A stretch of DNA of 53,350 nucleotides, from contig DASTFB010000001.1 of NCBI GenBank assembly GCA_035709005.1, positions 1 through 53,350 on the forward strand, written 5' to 3'. The notes beneath the pieces were generated by a model. That model saw only the letters and a list, made by a program, of their open reading frames with translations, was not told the DNA's origin and did not search any database. The DNA is from Candidatus Methylomirabilota bacterium. GTDB taxonomy: Bacteria > Methylomirabilota > Methylomirabilia > Rokubacteriales > CSP1-6. Shown here one piece after another: positions 43,316-51,542 of this stretch (positions are counted from its first letter, which is position 1; each line of letters begins with the position of its first letter). A program made the position numbers and the translations under genes.

Positions 43316-44341
43316 TCAAATGCTCCAGAGCAGGCCGCACCCGCGGCAGGGGTCGGGAGGGGCGTCGCTCTCGAAGTCGGTACGGAACCTCCGGTAGCGC
43401 TCGCCGTTCCAGATCTCGGCGAAGCGCTCGCTGAAGGCGTTGCCGAGCACGAGCCCCCGATAGTCACGGGCCACCCAGGGGGAAATGCAGCAGGGAAGGA
43501 CATTGCCGTTGGCGGTCACATAGGCGAGCGTCCACGGTCGCTGGCAGCCGGCCCAATGCCGCGGGCGCTCCACTCCGCCCTTGAGACTGTCCAGCGGCGT
43601 GGTGAGGCCGGATGCGCGGAGCGCGACGCCCAGGTCCTCGGCCATCCGGGTAGCCTCGCTGAGCAGGGCCTGCTCCCGCGCCAGCAGGCGGCCGTGCAGC
43701 GCGTTCTCTTCGGCGGCCAGTCCGAGGCCGTTGAACACCAGCCGCTGCACGTAGACTTCGCCGATGCCCGCGCCGGCGGCCAGACTCACGAAGGCCGGCA
43801 GCTCGGCCAGGTTCGTCCGAGTGGCTGTGAACCACAGCGACACCTTCGGGGTCGGCCGACCGAGGTCGTGTTCGAGCTCCACGAGGCGGCGCACGTTGCC
43901 GACGACGCGGTCGAACTGGTCGACGCCCCGGAGCCTTCGGTAGGTCGCGGCGGTCGCCGCGTCCATGGACACGCGGTATTCGTCGAGACCCGATTCGATC
44001 AGGCGCCGGGCGCGCGGAGCCGTGAGGCTGATCGCATCGGAGTTGAAGAGCACCGTCGCCACGCGGGGCTTGAGCCAGTGGACGATGTCGAAGATCTCGC
44101 GGTTGAGCAGGGGTTCGCCGATGCCGTGCAGGACCACCCGGTCGAGCACGGGGAACTGCTCCACGATCGCCTGGACCTGGGCCAACGTCAGATCGGCGGG
44201 AGGTTCGAGGCTGGCGAACGTGCGGATGCACGTCTGACACTCCGAGTCGCAGCGGTTGGTGGTCTCCAGATAGAGCGAGCGAGGCAGGTCGGGGACCACG
44301 GCGGCACGGAGCGCGATGCCCAGAGCTGGCTCCGTCAGCAC
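43316..44341 (-). CDS. radical SAM protein with SPASM-like C-terminal cysteines (second of pair)
   Basis: 341 aa. [4Fe-4S]-SAM motif C31-x3-C35-x2-C38 (CDSECQTC); GIGEPLLN is the usual GGE-like segment. The C-terminus has CQRPW, VLPCCISP and CRGCG, enough cysteines for auxiliary Fe-S clusters as in SPASM/Twitch enzymes. Radical chemistry on a peptide, lipid or sugar is expected; the substrate is unknown. GTG 44341 overlaps the first radical SAM gene by 7 nt. Confidence 0.87.
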   Translation of the reverse strand: MLTEPALGIALRAAVVPDLPRSLYLETTNRCDSECQTCIRTFASLEPPADLTLAQVQAIVEQFPVLDRVVLHGIGEPLLNREIFDIVHWLKPRVATVLFNSDAISLTAPRARRLIESGLDEYRVSMDAATAATYRRLRGVDQFDRVVGNVRRLVELEHDLGRPTPKVSLWFTATRTNLAELPAFVSLAAGAGIGEVYVQRLVFNGLGLAAEENALHGRLLAREQALLSEATRMAEDLGVALRASGLTTPLDSLKGGVERPRHWAGCQRPWTLAYVTANGNVLPCCISPWVARDYRGLVLGNAFSERFAEIWNGERYRRFRTDFESDAPPDPCRGCGLLWSI

Positions 44342-45327
44342 GCGGAAACGACGGTCGTGCAGGCGCTGCCCAGCTTCGGCAGATCCTGGCTGACCGCTCG
44401 CTCCCAGTGGAGCTGGATCTGTTCCCCCTGCACGAACGGGCAGTAGGGATCGGGCTCGTCCAGCCGCCCGCTCAGCGCGCGGCGCGCGGCGCAGCCGCCG
44501 CGGCAGGGACAGCCTTCGCAGGCCGGGGGCCGGCGCCGCGCGTCGGCGAACTCCGGGGCGTCCACGATGGCCTCGCCCAGGCGGACGAGATCGGCGATGC
44601 GGATCCGGCTCGACGGCCAGTAGGTGCACGGCAACACCCGCCCGTCGGGAGCCACCCGCACCGTCGAGCGCCCACAGCCCGACCCGCTGAAGTCCTCGAG
44701 GCCGAGGACGCCGGCCAGCACCGGTTCGGTGGTCGCCACCAGCCGGGTCGTGTCGGCCAGCCGGCGGAACGCCGTCCAGAACTGGGCGTAGCTCAGCGTG
44801 AACCGGTCGGTCTTCGAGGGTTGGTAGATGTTGACGCGCAGATTCGCCCCGAACTGCCCGGCGAGGCGAGCCAGGGCCGGCAGTCCATCGTAGTTGATGC
44901 TCATCATCACGGCGGTCACGGTCACCGGGACCCCCAGATCGACGCAGCGCTCGAGGCCGCCCAGCACCGTGCGCCAGTTGCCGGCCCCGCGAAAGCCGTC
45001 GTGCTCGCGCTCGGTGGGGAAGTCGAGGGAAAACTCGACACTGTGGAAGCGCTTGACCGCGGCATCCCCCAAGGCCTGGATGCTGAGGCCGTTGGAGGTG
45101 ATGCTCGTCTTGATGGCTCCCCTCCACAGGTGGTCCAGGATCGCCTGGTACTCGGCGTGCAGCCCGTTCTCCCCGACGCCGAGGTTCATCGAACGGACCG
45201 AGATCGCCTGGCAGACGCGCTGCACGTCGTGAAGGGTCAGCTGCTCGACCGCCCGGTCCGGCCGGTAGCAGTGCGGGCACTTGAGGTTGCAATCGTTGGT
45301 GAGCCCGATGCCGACCGAAAAGGCCAT
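44335..45327 (-). CDS. radical SAM protein with SPASM-like C-terminal cysteines (first of pair)
   Basis: 330 aa. Motif C13-x3-C17-x2-C20 (CNLKCPHC) near the N-terminus, GVGENGLHAEY, and C-terminal cysteines in GCGRS, VLPCTYWPS, CEGCPCRGGC and DPYCPF, consistent with one or two auxiliary clusters (SPASM). It shares the layout but little sequence with the next protein. ATG 45327 overlaps the GT2 stop by one base (TGATG). Substrate unknown. Confidence 0.87.
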   Translation of the reverse strand: MAFSVGIGLTNDCNLKCPHCYRPDRAVEQLTLHDVQRVCQAISVRSMNLGVGENGLHAEYQAILDHLWRGAIKTSITSNGLSIQALGDAAVKRFHSVEFSLDFPTEREHDGFRGAGNWRTVLGGLERCVDLGVPVTVTAVMMSINYDGLPALARLAGQFGANLRVNIYQPSKTDRFTLSYAQFWTAFRRLADTTRLVATTEPVLAGVLGLEDFSGSGCGRSTVRVAPDGRVLPCTYWPSSRIRIADLVRLGEAIVDAPEFADARRRPPACEGCPCRGGCAARRALSGRLDEPDPYCPFVQGEQIQLHWERAVSQDLPKLGSACTTVVSAC

Positions 45328-46034
45328 CAACGCCTCCAGGCGTAGCGCACGGTGGTGACGAGCAGGTGGTAGCCGGCCAGAACACTCCCCCGCAGGGTGC
45401 CGGCGACCTTGGAACGGCCGACCCGGGGCCGACAGCTCACCGGGACCTCGACGATGCGATAGCCGCGCCGCGCCGCTTTGACGATCATCTCGACGGGCCA
45501 GCCGTAGGTCGGGTGCTCCATGCCGAGGTCGTGGAGCACGCGTGCCGAGATCGCGCGGAAGGGGCCGATGTCGGTGAGCCGCAGACCGTAGAGCACGCGC
45601 AGCAATGTCGTGACCACGCGGTTGCCCACCCGCTGCTGGAGCGTGAGGGCGGCGGGGGCCCCGCTCCGCACCCGCGAGCCGATCACGAGGTGCGCCTCGC
45701 CGGCCAAGATCGGAGCGAGCACGCGGTCCATTTCGCGAGGGTCCTCGTTGCGATCGCCGTCCAGAAACACGAGGATGTCGGCGTCGATGGCCGCTCGCGC
45801 CCCGGCCAGACAGGCCGACCCGTAGCCGCGCCGGGCCTCGCGCACCACGCGGGCACCAGCGGCGGCGGCGATCTCTGCCGTGCGATCCGTGCTTGCGTTG
45901 TCCACGACGATGATCTCGCCCGCCCAGCGGCGGGGCACTTCGTCGACCACGGAACCGATGGCCGCCTCCTCGTTCAGGGCGGGGATGACGACGCTGACCC
46001 GCGGGCCGCCGGCTCGCCGCACACTGTCCCCCAT
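45327..46034 (-). CDS. GT2 polyprenyl-phosphate glycosyltransferase (DPM1/GtrB-like)
   Basis: 235 aa GT-A: VSVVIPALNEEAAIG (13-27), VDNASTDRT, FLDGDRNEDP (DxD), IGSRVRSG, and the C-terminal GWPVEMIVKAARRGYRIVEVPV segment, plus RVGRSKVAG. No membrane helices. It should load a sugar onto a polyprenyl phosphate, supplying the GT-C (GT87) enzyme later in the operon. First gene of the seven-gene operon; ATG 46034. Upstream are the palindrome at 46088-46105 and a possible ECF-type promoter. Confidence 0.88.
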   Translation of the reverse strand: MGDSVRRAGGPRVSVVIPALNEEAAIGSVVDEVPRRWAGEIIVVDNASTDRTAEIAAAAGARVVREARRGYGSACLAGARAAIDADILVFLDGDRNEDPREMDRVLAPILAGEAHLVIGSRVRSGAPAALTLQQRVGNRVVTTLLRVLYGLRLTDIGPFRAISARVLHDLGMEHPTYGWPVEMIVKAARRGYRIVEVPVSCRPRVGRSKVAGTLRGSVLAGYHLLVTTVRYAWRR

Positions 46035-46087
46035 ATCGGTGTCATCCCCCGCGGCGACGTGATCCTGCCCTGCTGTCCGGCGCGCAA

Positions 46088-46105
46088 TTGTCACAACCGT
46101 GTGAA
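46088..46105 (-). promoter_or_regulatory. palindromic site TTCACACGGTTGTGACAA
   Basis: On the minus strand, 17 of 18 bases match 19686-19703. It lies 53 nt upstream of the GT2 start codon. TCACA-N4-TGTGA inverted repeat. Confidence 0.45.
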
Positions 46106-46202
46106 TTCCGCGCGGCCTGCCGATGCCGGCGACCGGGCTCCAGAGATATGCTCGATTGCCGCGGGCGTCAATAGACCAGAGACCACGCGGATTCCCCCCC
46201 CC

Positions 46203-46233
46203 GGTTAGACACCGGATCGTCAGGAACGGTGCG
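46203..46233 (-). promoter_or_regulatory. possible ECF-type promoter for the seven-gene operon
   Basis: On the minus strand CGCACC (46228-46233), 15-bp spacer, GTGTCTAACC (46203-46212). The -35 has one difference from CGAACC. The GT2 start is 169 nt downstream. Confidence 0.45.
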
Positions 46234-46254
46234 GCGGCAGGGCCATGGCCTCGC

Positions 46255-46950
46255 TCACTGCCGACAGGGTCGAATCGCGTCGGGCCGGGGGAGGACGTGC
46301 GGGGGGACGAAGATCGCGAGGTACCCGTCCGCCGGCGCGAGCGAGGTGAGCGCCGACAGACGATATCCGACGGCACCGAGCTCACACCGGAGGAGCGCCG
46401 CCGGCGTTCCGTGATCCTGCGTCGGCCTGTCCACCTCGACGATCCCGACCCGTGCGTGCGGGGCCAGTGCCGCGTGCAGGCGGTACATGAACTCGTACGG
46501 GCGCACGATCTCGTGGTACACGTGCGCGAGGAGGGCCACGTCGATGGAGCCGGGGGGCAGGTTCGGGTCTCCGGCTCCACCGAGGATCACCGTAACCTCG
46601 CGGATCGCCTCCCGCTCCAGCCGCTCCTCGAGCCGCTTCAAATGGTCGGCCTCGACGTCGGTGGCATAGATTCGCCCCGAGGAGCCCAGGCGCCGAGCGA
46701 GCCGGATCGTGTAGTAGCCGTCGCCGGCGCCGATGTCGGCCACCCGCGCGCCGGGAGCGATGCCCAACCGGTCCATGACCCGCTCGGCTTCGCCATGGGC
46801 GTCGCGGGTGGCCTCGTCGGAGTACGCAGCCGAGATGATGCTGGCGACCGGCCGGTCGGGAACGGGGAAGTGCGGGCCGTCCTGGGTTCCCGAGCCGGTC
46901 CGCTGGCAGGCCGAGGCCAGGGCCAGAGCAAGGAGCAGCGCGAGGACCAT
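46255..46950 (-). CDS. lipoprotein-signal SAM-dependent methyltransferase
   Basis: 231 aa. The N-terminus LLLALALASAC (5-15) ends in a lipobox with C15; then a class I methyltransferase: VADIGAGDGYYTIRLA (SAM loop), IYATDVEADHLKRLEERL, IDVALLAHVYHEI and RVGIVEVDRPTQDHGTP. The enzyme core appears intact yet the protein is predicted to be exported, where SAM is not normally found. The start ATG 46950 with GGAGG is clear. Either the signal is an uncleaved anchor with the domain inside, or the fold serves another ligand. A TATTGT hexamer ends 6 nt upstream of the ATG. Confidence 0.78.
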   Translation of the reverse strand: MVLALLLALALASACQRTGSGTQDGPHFPVPDRPVASIISAAYSDEATRDAHGEAERVMDRLGIAPGARVADIGAGDGYYTIRLARRLGSSGRIYATDVEADHLKRLEERLEREAIREVTVILGGAGDPNLPPGSIDVALLAHVYHEIVRPYEFMYRLHAALAPHARVGIVEVDRPTQDHGTPAALLRCELGAVGYRLSALTSLAPADGYLAIFVPPHVLPRPDAIRPCRQ

Positions 46951-46968
46951 GCCTCCACAATAGCGCCG

Positions 46969-47000
46969 CGAACCGCGGGTGCCGGCCCCCGGTGTCGACC
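46969..47000 (+). promoter_or_regulatory. possible upstream ECF-type promoter (tandem)
   Basis: CGAACC 46969-46974, 17-bp spacer, GTGTCGACC 46992-47000. The -10 lacks the YAAC end and the spacer is one longer than usual. Same intergenic region as the stronger copy at 47086. Confidence 0.35.
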
Positions 47001-47085
47001 GATCGCTACAGCCTCGAAAACAGCGCTTCGGCCAGCGTGAACTCGAACGTCCGCGGTGCACCGCCGACGCGGGAAGGGATCGGCT

Positions 47086-47116
47086 CGAACCGGAGCCGGG
47101 ACCGCGGTGTCTAACC
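47086..47116 (+). promoter_or_regulatory. ECF-type promoter CGAACC-N15-GTGTCTAACC
   Basis: CGAACC 47086-47091, 15-bp spacer, GTGTCTAACC 47107-47116, about 90 nt before ATG 47206. Confidence 0.65.
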
Positions 47117-47205
47117 GGCTGACAGTCGTCCCCGCGATGCGTGGAGCGACGGCCGGGAAGGCCACCGGGGAACGGACTGGAACCCCCGCACAAGGAGGAT
47201 GCCGC

Positions 47206-47613
47206 ATGATTCGGTCTCGGCAAGCTCGTCTGCTCCGTGTCGTGGTCCTCTCCGCGTTCGTCGTCGTGGGGCTGGGGGCCAGCACCGGCTTCGCGGCCGA
47301 CGTCACCACGCCGTTCGCCGGCAAGGCCGTCAACGGCGGGACGGTCACCCATGAACACCAGCGGGGAAAGCACGTCCTCACGGTGTCCAGTGACTTCAAG
47401 GTTCCCGGCTCGCCCGATCCGCACTGGCAGGTCATCGACAGCCAGGGCAACACGTACCTGCTCAACCGGCTCACCCTGAAGGACGACAAGGTCAACCGCT
47501 CGATCACGTTGCCGACCTACGTCCGCGACATCGCGAAGGTCCAGATGTGGTGCGCCTGGGCCGAGGTCGTGCTCGGCGAGGCGTCGTTCGCCAAGCCGGT
47601 GGCGATGAAGTAG
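47206..47613 (+). CDS. exported DM13-like protein
   Basis: 135 aa. Signal peptide about 1-29 (GASTGFAAD). The mature part resembles the DM13 electron-transfer domain: VNGGTVTHEH, HVLTVSSDFKVPGSPDPHWQVIDSQ, YLLNRLTL, and VAKVQMWCAWAEV with a single Cys (C118 region). Such domains are proposed to be redox-active. AAGGAGG lies 8 nt before ATG 47206. It is transcribed from an ECF-type promoter and followed after 104 nt by the GlcG-cupin gene, possibly the same transcript. Confidence 0.65.
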   Translation: MIRSRQARLLRVVVLSAFVVVGLGASTGFAADVTTPFAGKAVNGGTVTHEHQRGKHVLTVSSDFKVPGSPDPHWQVIDSQGNTYLLNRLTLKDDKVNRSITLPTYVRDIAKVQMWCAWAEVVLGEASFAKPVAMK

Positions 47614-47717
47614 CGCGCACATGGCCGGGCTGCCGGCCCGCCGCCCCCGCGGGTTTCTCGCTCGGGGCGCGGCCGGTCGGCGGACCCGCGGACCCACCCA
47701 CTGACCCGAGGAGGACG

Positions 47718-48596
47718 ATGACCATGAAGTGGCTCACGAGCGTGGCGGCAGCAGCGATGGCGATGGCGGTGGTGGCGACGGCAGAGGCCCAGGTCGTCGA
47801 CAAGAAGGGCCTGACGCTGGAGGGCGCGCGGCAGATCATCGCCACGGCAATCGGCGAGGCCCGGCGTCTCAACGCGCCCGGCGGGGTCATCGCCGTCGTC
47901 GACGACGGTGGCAACCTTATGGCGCTGGAACGGCTGGACGGGACGTTCGCCGCCGGGGCGAACATCTCGATCGGCAAGGCCCGCACGGCGGCGATCTTCA
48001 AGCGTCCGACCCGGGCCTTCGAGGACATCATCAAGAACGGCCGGACGGCCATGGTGGCCCTGGCCGACTTCACCCCGCTGCAGGGCGGCCTGCCCCTCGT
48101 GGTGGGGGAGCAGGTCGTCGGGGGGATCGGGGTGAGCGGAGCGGCCAGCGCCCAGCAGGACGAGGAGATCGCGCTGGCCGGGGCCGCCGCCGCCAGGACG
48201 CTGAAGACGGCGATGGCGGATGCGGCGGCGCCGCCGAAGGCTACCTTCATCGATGCCCGGACCGTAGCAGCCGGCTTCGAGAAGGGCGCGGTGCTGGTGA
48301 ACACGGGCAGCTACATGGTCCACGCCAGCCACCGCGAGATGGATGGCGTCGCCGAGATCCACAGGCTGGACACCGACCTCATCTACGTCCTGGAAGGCGC
48401 CGCCACCTTCGTGACCGGCGGCAGCGTCCCCGACGCGAAGGTGACCGAGCCCAGCGAGCTGCGCGGGTCCGCCATCGTCGGCGGGGAGAGCCGTCGGGTG
48501 GTGAAGGGCGACGTCATCGTGGTGCCGGCCGGCGTCCCCCACATGTTCACCGAGGTGCAGGGGCCACTGAACTATTACGTGGTGAAGGTCCGATGA
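47718..48596 (+). CDS. exported GlcG/HbpS-like domain fused to a cupin
   Basis: 292 aa. Signal peptide 1-24 (VVATAEAQ). Residues 28-165 match the GlcG/HbpS (DUF336) fold: LTLEGARQIIATAIGEA, GVIAVVDDGGNLMALERLDG, ARTAAIFKRPTRAFED and LPLVVGEQVVGGIGVSGA. Residues 175-292 are a cupin: HASHREMDGVAEIHRLDTDLIYVLEGAATFVTGG and GDVIVVPAGVPHMF, with H/E/H metal ligands partly present. Possibly binds a cofactor or haem. GAGGAGG before ATG 47718. Its stop overlaps the next lactonase gene (ATGA). Confidence 0.83.
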   Translation: MTMKWLTSVAAAAMAMAVVATAEAQVVDKKGLTLEGARQIIATAIGEARRLNAPGGVIAVVDDGGNLMALERLDGTFAAGANISIGKARTAAIFKRPTRAFEDIIKNGRTAMVALADFTPLQGGLPLVVGEQVVGGIGVSGAASAQQDEEIALAGAAAARTLKTAMADAAAPPKATFIDARTVAAGFEKGAVLVNTGSYMVHASHREMDGVAEIHRLDTDLIYVLEGAATFVTGGSVPDAKVTEPSELRGSAIVGGESRRVVKGDVIVVPAGVPHMFTEVQGPLNYYVVKVR

Positions 48597-50218
48597 GGGC
48601 CCTGTGCGGAGCCATCGCGGTCCTCGTCCTGGTGGGAGGCCCGTCGGGGGCGGCGGGCCAGATCACCGCGGATGCGCCCGGGGGCCGGCCCACCGCGATC
48701 ATCGACCTGGCGACGGACGCGGGCCTGAGCCTGGTCAAGGGGCAGTGGCGGTACAGCGACGTCAGGATCGTGGACGTTGAGCACCGGGCCCCCGGTCCCG
48801 ACCTGCGGCCGTCCGGCCCGCCCAACCGGACCCGGGACATCACCCCCCACGCCGGCGCCGCCGACTTCGACGACTCGGCGTGGGTGGTGCTGCCCGCCTC
48901 CGAGCTCCAGGCCCGCAAGGGGAACGGCCGCCTGAGCTTCGCCTGGTATCGCATCAACGTCAGCATCCCCGACCGGATCGGATCGTTCGATCCCACCGGC
49001 GCGACGGCCGTCTTCGAGATCGTCGTCGACGACTACGCGGAAGTGTGGGTCAACGGCCGGCTGCCGATCGTCCTGGGCCAGACAGGAGGTTCCCTGGTCA
49101 AGGGCTTCAACGCTCCCAACCGGGTGGTGCTCGGTCGTGACGTCCGCCCGGGCCAGCAGTTCCAGCTCGCGGTGTTCGGCATGAACGGCCCCGTGTCCAG
49201 CCCGCCGGGAAACTTCATCTGGGTGCGCTCGGCCACGCTCGACTTCTACACGCCCGGGGACGCGAGTCGAGTGCTCGCGGTCCCCACGGAGATCGTCCGC
49301 GGGGATCCCGGACTGGACGACATCATTCCCGCCGGGGCCCGCATCGAGAAGCTGGCCGACGGGTTCCTCTTCACCGAGGGGCCGGTCTGGGTGCCGCGAA
49401 CGGCCAGCACCGAGGGCTATCTTCTCTTCAGCGATCCCAACGCCAACACGATCTACCGGTGGTCGCCCGACGGGCAGGTGTCGGTGTTCCGGACCAAGAG
49501 CGGCTACGCCGGGATCGACGTGGGCCGGTACGGGCAGCCCGGGTCGAACGGCCTCGCCCTCGACCGCGAGGGTCGGCTCACGATCAACGAGCACGGCAAT
49601 CGCCGCGTCGTACGCCTCGAGCGAACCGGGGCGCTGACCGTCCTGGCCGACCGCTACCAGGGCAAGCGGCTCAACAGCCCGAACGACCTGGTCTACCGAT
49701 CCGATGGCGCCCTGTTCTTCACCGATCCCCCGTTCGGGCTGCCGAAGTTCTTCGACGATCCGGCCAGGGAGCTGCCGTTCAGCGGAGTCTTCTGCCTGAT
49801 CGACGGCGAGCTGAAGCTCATCGCCAGCGAGCTGGCCGGCCCCAACGGCCTGGCCCTCTCGCCCGACGAGCGCTACCTTTACGTCGGCAACTGGGACCCC
49901 CGGCGCAAGGTCGTGATGCGGTACGAGGTCCGGCCCGACGGGTCCCTGGCCGGCGGTCGCGTCTTCTTCGACATGACCGGCGCCCCCGGGGACGACGCCC
50001 TCGATGGGGTCAAGGTCGACCAGCGCGGCAACGTCTACGTCTCGGGGCCGGGCGGGCTCTGGATCCTCTCTCCGGACGGCACGCATCTGGGCACGCTCAA
50101 GGGTCCCGAGCATCCGCACAACATGGCGTGGGGTGACGACGACGCGCGCACGCTCTACCTGACCGCGCAGACGGGCCTCTATCGGGTCCGGCTGGGCGTG
50201 TCCGGCGCCCGGCGCTGA
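48593..50218 (+). CDS. exported SMP-30/gluconolactonase with extra N-terminal beta domain
   Basis: 541 aa. Signal peptide 1-23. Residues about 40-225 form a galactose-binding-like beta sandwich (WYRINVSIPDRIG, VFEIVVDDYAEVWVNGRLP). Residues 240-541 are a six-bladed SMP-30 propeller: [46 protein letters not shown] and DGVKVDQRGNVY, with Ca-binding E, N and D ligands. It hydrolyses aldonolactones such as glucono-1,5-lactone. Paralogue of the enzyme at 51543. ATG 48593 overlaps the GlcG-cupin stop. Confidence 0.87.
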   Translation: MRALCGAIAVLVLVGGPSGAAGQITADAPGGRPTAIIDLATDAGLSLVKGQWRYSDVRIVDVEHRAPGPDLRPSGPPNRTRDITPHAGAADFDDSAWVVLPASELQARKGNGRLSFAWYRINVSIPDRIGSFDPTGATAVFEIVVDDYAEVWVNGRLPIVLGQTGGSLVKGFNAPNRVVLGRDVRPGQQFQLAVFGMNGPVSSPPGNFIWVRSATLDFYTPGDASRVLAVPTEIVRGDPGLDDIIPAGARIEKLADGFLFTEGPVWVPRTASTEGYLLFSDPNANTIYRWSPDGQVSVFRTKSGYAGIDVGRYGQPGSNGLALDREGRLTINEHGNRRVVRLERTGALTVLADRYQGKRLNSPNDLVYRSDGALFFTDPPFGLPKFFDDPARELPFSGVFCLIDGELKLIASELAGPNGLALSPDERYLYVGNWDPRRKVVMRYEVRPDGSLAGGRVFFDMTGAPGDDALDGVKVDQRGNVYVSGPGGLWILSPDGTHLGTLKGPEHPHNMAWGDDDARTLYLTAQTGLYRVRLGVSGARR

Positions 50219-50411
50219 GCGGAGGCGATATGCCGAGCCGAAACCAGACCCTGATCGGCTGTAGCGAGCTGATCGTCGCCGCCCTGGTGGCGGCGCGGGG
50301 CAGCCTGGCCGCCGCCGTCTGGTCGGCCGGCGAAGCCTCCCGCGCAAGCCGCAGATGGTGCGGTCGGTGCGGAAGGGGACCGGAGAACGATATCGATGCG
50401 GGAGGATCCCC

Positions 50412-51539
50412 ATGAAGGCCATCGCCGTGATTCCCGGCAAGCCTGACAGCGTGCATCTGGCCGATCTGCCCAAGCCCTCGCTGGACGAGATCCCCGGGGG
50501 GCGGGGCGTCCTGGTCAAGGTCTTGCGCGTCGGTGTCGACGGGACGGACAAGGAGATCAACGCCGCCGCGTATGGCGCCCCGCCGCCCGGGTACGACTTG
50601 CTGGTCATCGGCCACGAGGGCTTCGGCCGGGTCGAGGCCGTGGGGGCGGACGTGACGGAGGTGCAGCGGGGAGACTACGTCGTGGCCACGGTCCGCCGCC
50701 CGGGCGGGAGCCTCTACGACCTGATCGGCACCAGCGACATGACCACCGACGACACGTACTTCGAGCGCGGGATCAACCTGCGGCACGGGTTCCTCACCGA
50801 GTACTACGTGGACGACGCGGAGTTCATCGTCAAGGTCCCGCGCGGGCTGCGGGAGGTGGGGGTGTTGCTGGAGCCTCTGACGGTCGTGGAGAAAGGGATC
50901 GCCCAGGCCTACGAGATCCAGCGGCGCCTGCGCGTGTGGCGTCCCCGGCGGGCGGCGGTCATGGGCGCCGGGACCGTCGGTCTCCTGGCCACGCTCGTTC
51001 TCCGCCTGCGCGGCCTGCAGGTGACCACCTTCGGGTTGACCCGAAGGCCCTACCTCAACTCGGACCTCATCGAGGCCGTCGGGGCACGCTACGAATCCAC
51101 GGGGGACCTGCCGATCCTGGCCGGCGCCGAGAAGTTCGGGCCCTTCGATCTGATCTTCGAGGCGACCGGCTACTCGCCCATCGTATTCGACAGCATGCAG
51201 GCCCTCGGCAAGAACGGGGTCCTCGTGCTCTCCAGCGTCACCGGAGGCGACCGCAAGGTGGAGGTGCCCGCCGACAAGATCAACCTCGAGTTCGTCCTCG
51301 GCAACAAGGTGATGGTCGGCACGGTGAACGCGAACCGCGAATACTTCGAGCTGGGCGTGCGCGACCTGGCCCAGGCCGAGGCCGAGTACGCGGGCTGGCT
51401 CGGACGGCTGCTCACCCACCCGGTCAAGGGGCTCCAGAATTACCGCCAGCTCCTGGACACCCTCACCACGGCGAAAGGGGCGATCAAGGTCTTTTGCGAG
51501 GTCGCCGCGATCCCGCAGGACGGAGGAGAGGGCCTGTAA
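50412..51539 (+). CDS. glucose 1-dehydrogenase, zinc MDR type (archaeal-like)
   Basis: 375 aa medium-chain dehydrogenase: [27 protein letters not shown] and [12 protein letters not shown] match the Sulfolobus/Haloferax glucose dehydrogenase family. Catalytic zinc ligands: D43 in place of Cys (as in the Haloferax enzyme), H68, E69 and E in LLEP. The structural-zinc cysteines of the RRPC..C loop are missing (RRPGGSLYD...). NAD(P) motif [13 protein letters not shown]. It oxidises glucose or galactose to the lactone. GGAGG before ATG 50412. Followed 3 nt later by a lactonase gene, so glucose-lactone-gluconate steps are co-transcribed. The 193-bp gap upstream shows nothing else. Confidence 0.85.
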   Translation: MKAIAVIPGKPDSVHLADLPKPSLDEIPGGRGVLVKVLRVGVDGTDKEINAAAYGAPPPGYDLLVIGHEGFGRVEAVGADVTEVQRGDYVVATVRRPGGSLYDLIGTSDMTTDDTYFERGINLRHGFLTEYYVDDAEFIVKVPRGLREVGVLLEPLTVVEKGIAQAYEIQRRLRVWRPRRAAVMGAGTVGLLATLVLRLRGLQVTTFGLTRRPYLNSDLIEAVGARYESTGDLPILAGAEKFGPFDLIFEATGYSPIVFDSMQALGKNGVLVLSSVTGGDRKVEVPADKINLEFVLGNKVMVGTVNANREYFELGVRDLAQAEAEYAGWLGRLLTHPVKGLQNYRQLLDTLTTAKGAIKVFCEVAAIPQDGGEGL

Positions 51540-51542
51540 GCA

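Noticed and set aside
50230-50415. 61-codon ORF before the glucose dehydrogenase
   Set aside because: Overlaps the dehydrogenase ribosome binding region, composition is not protein-like, no family.
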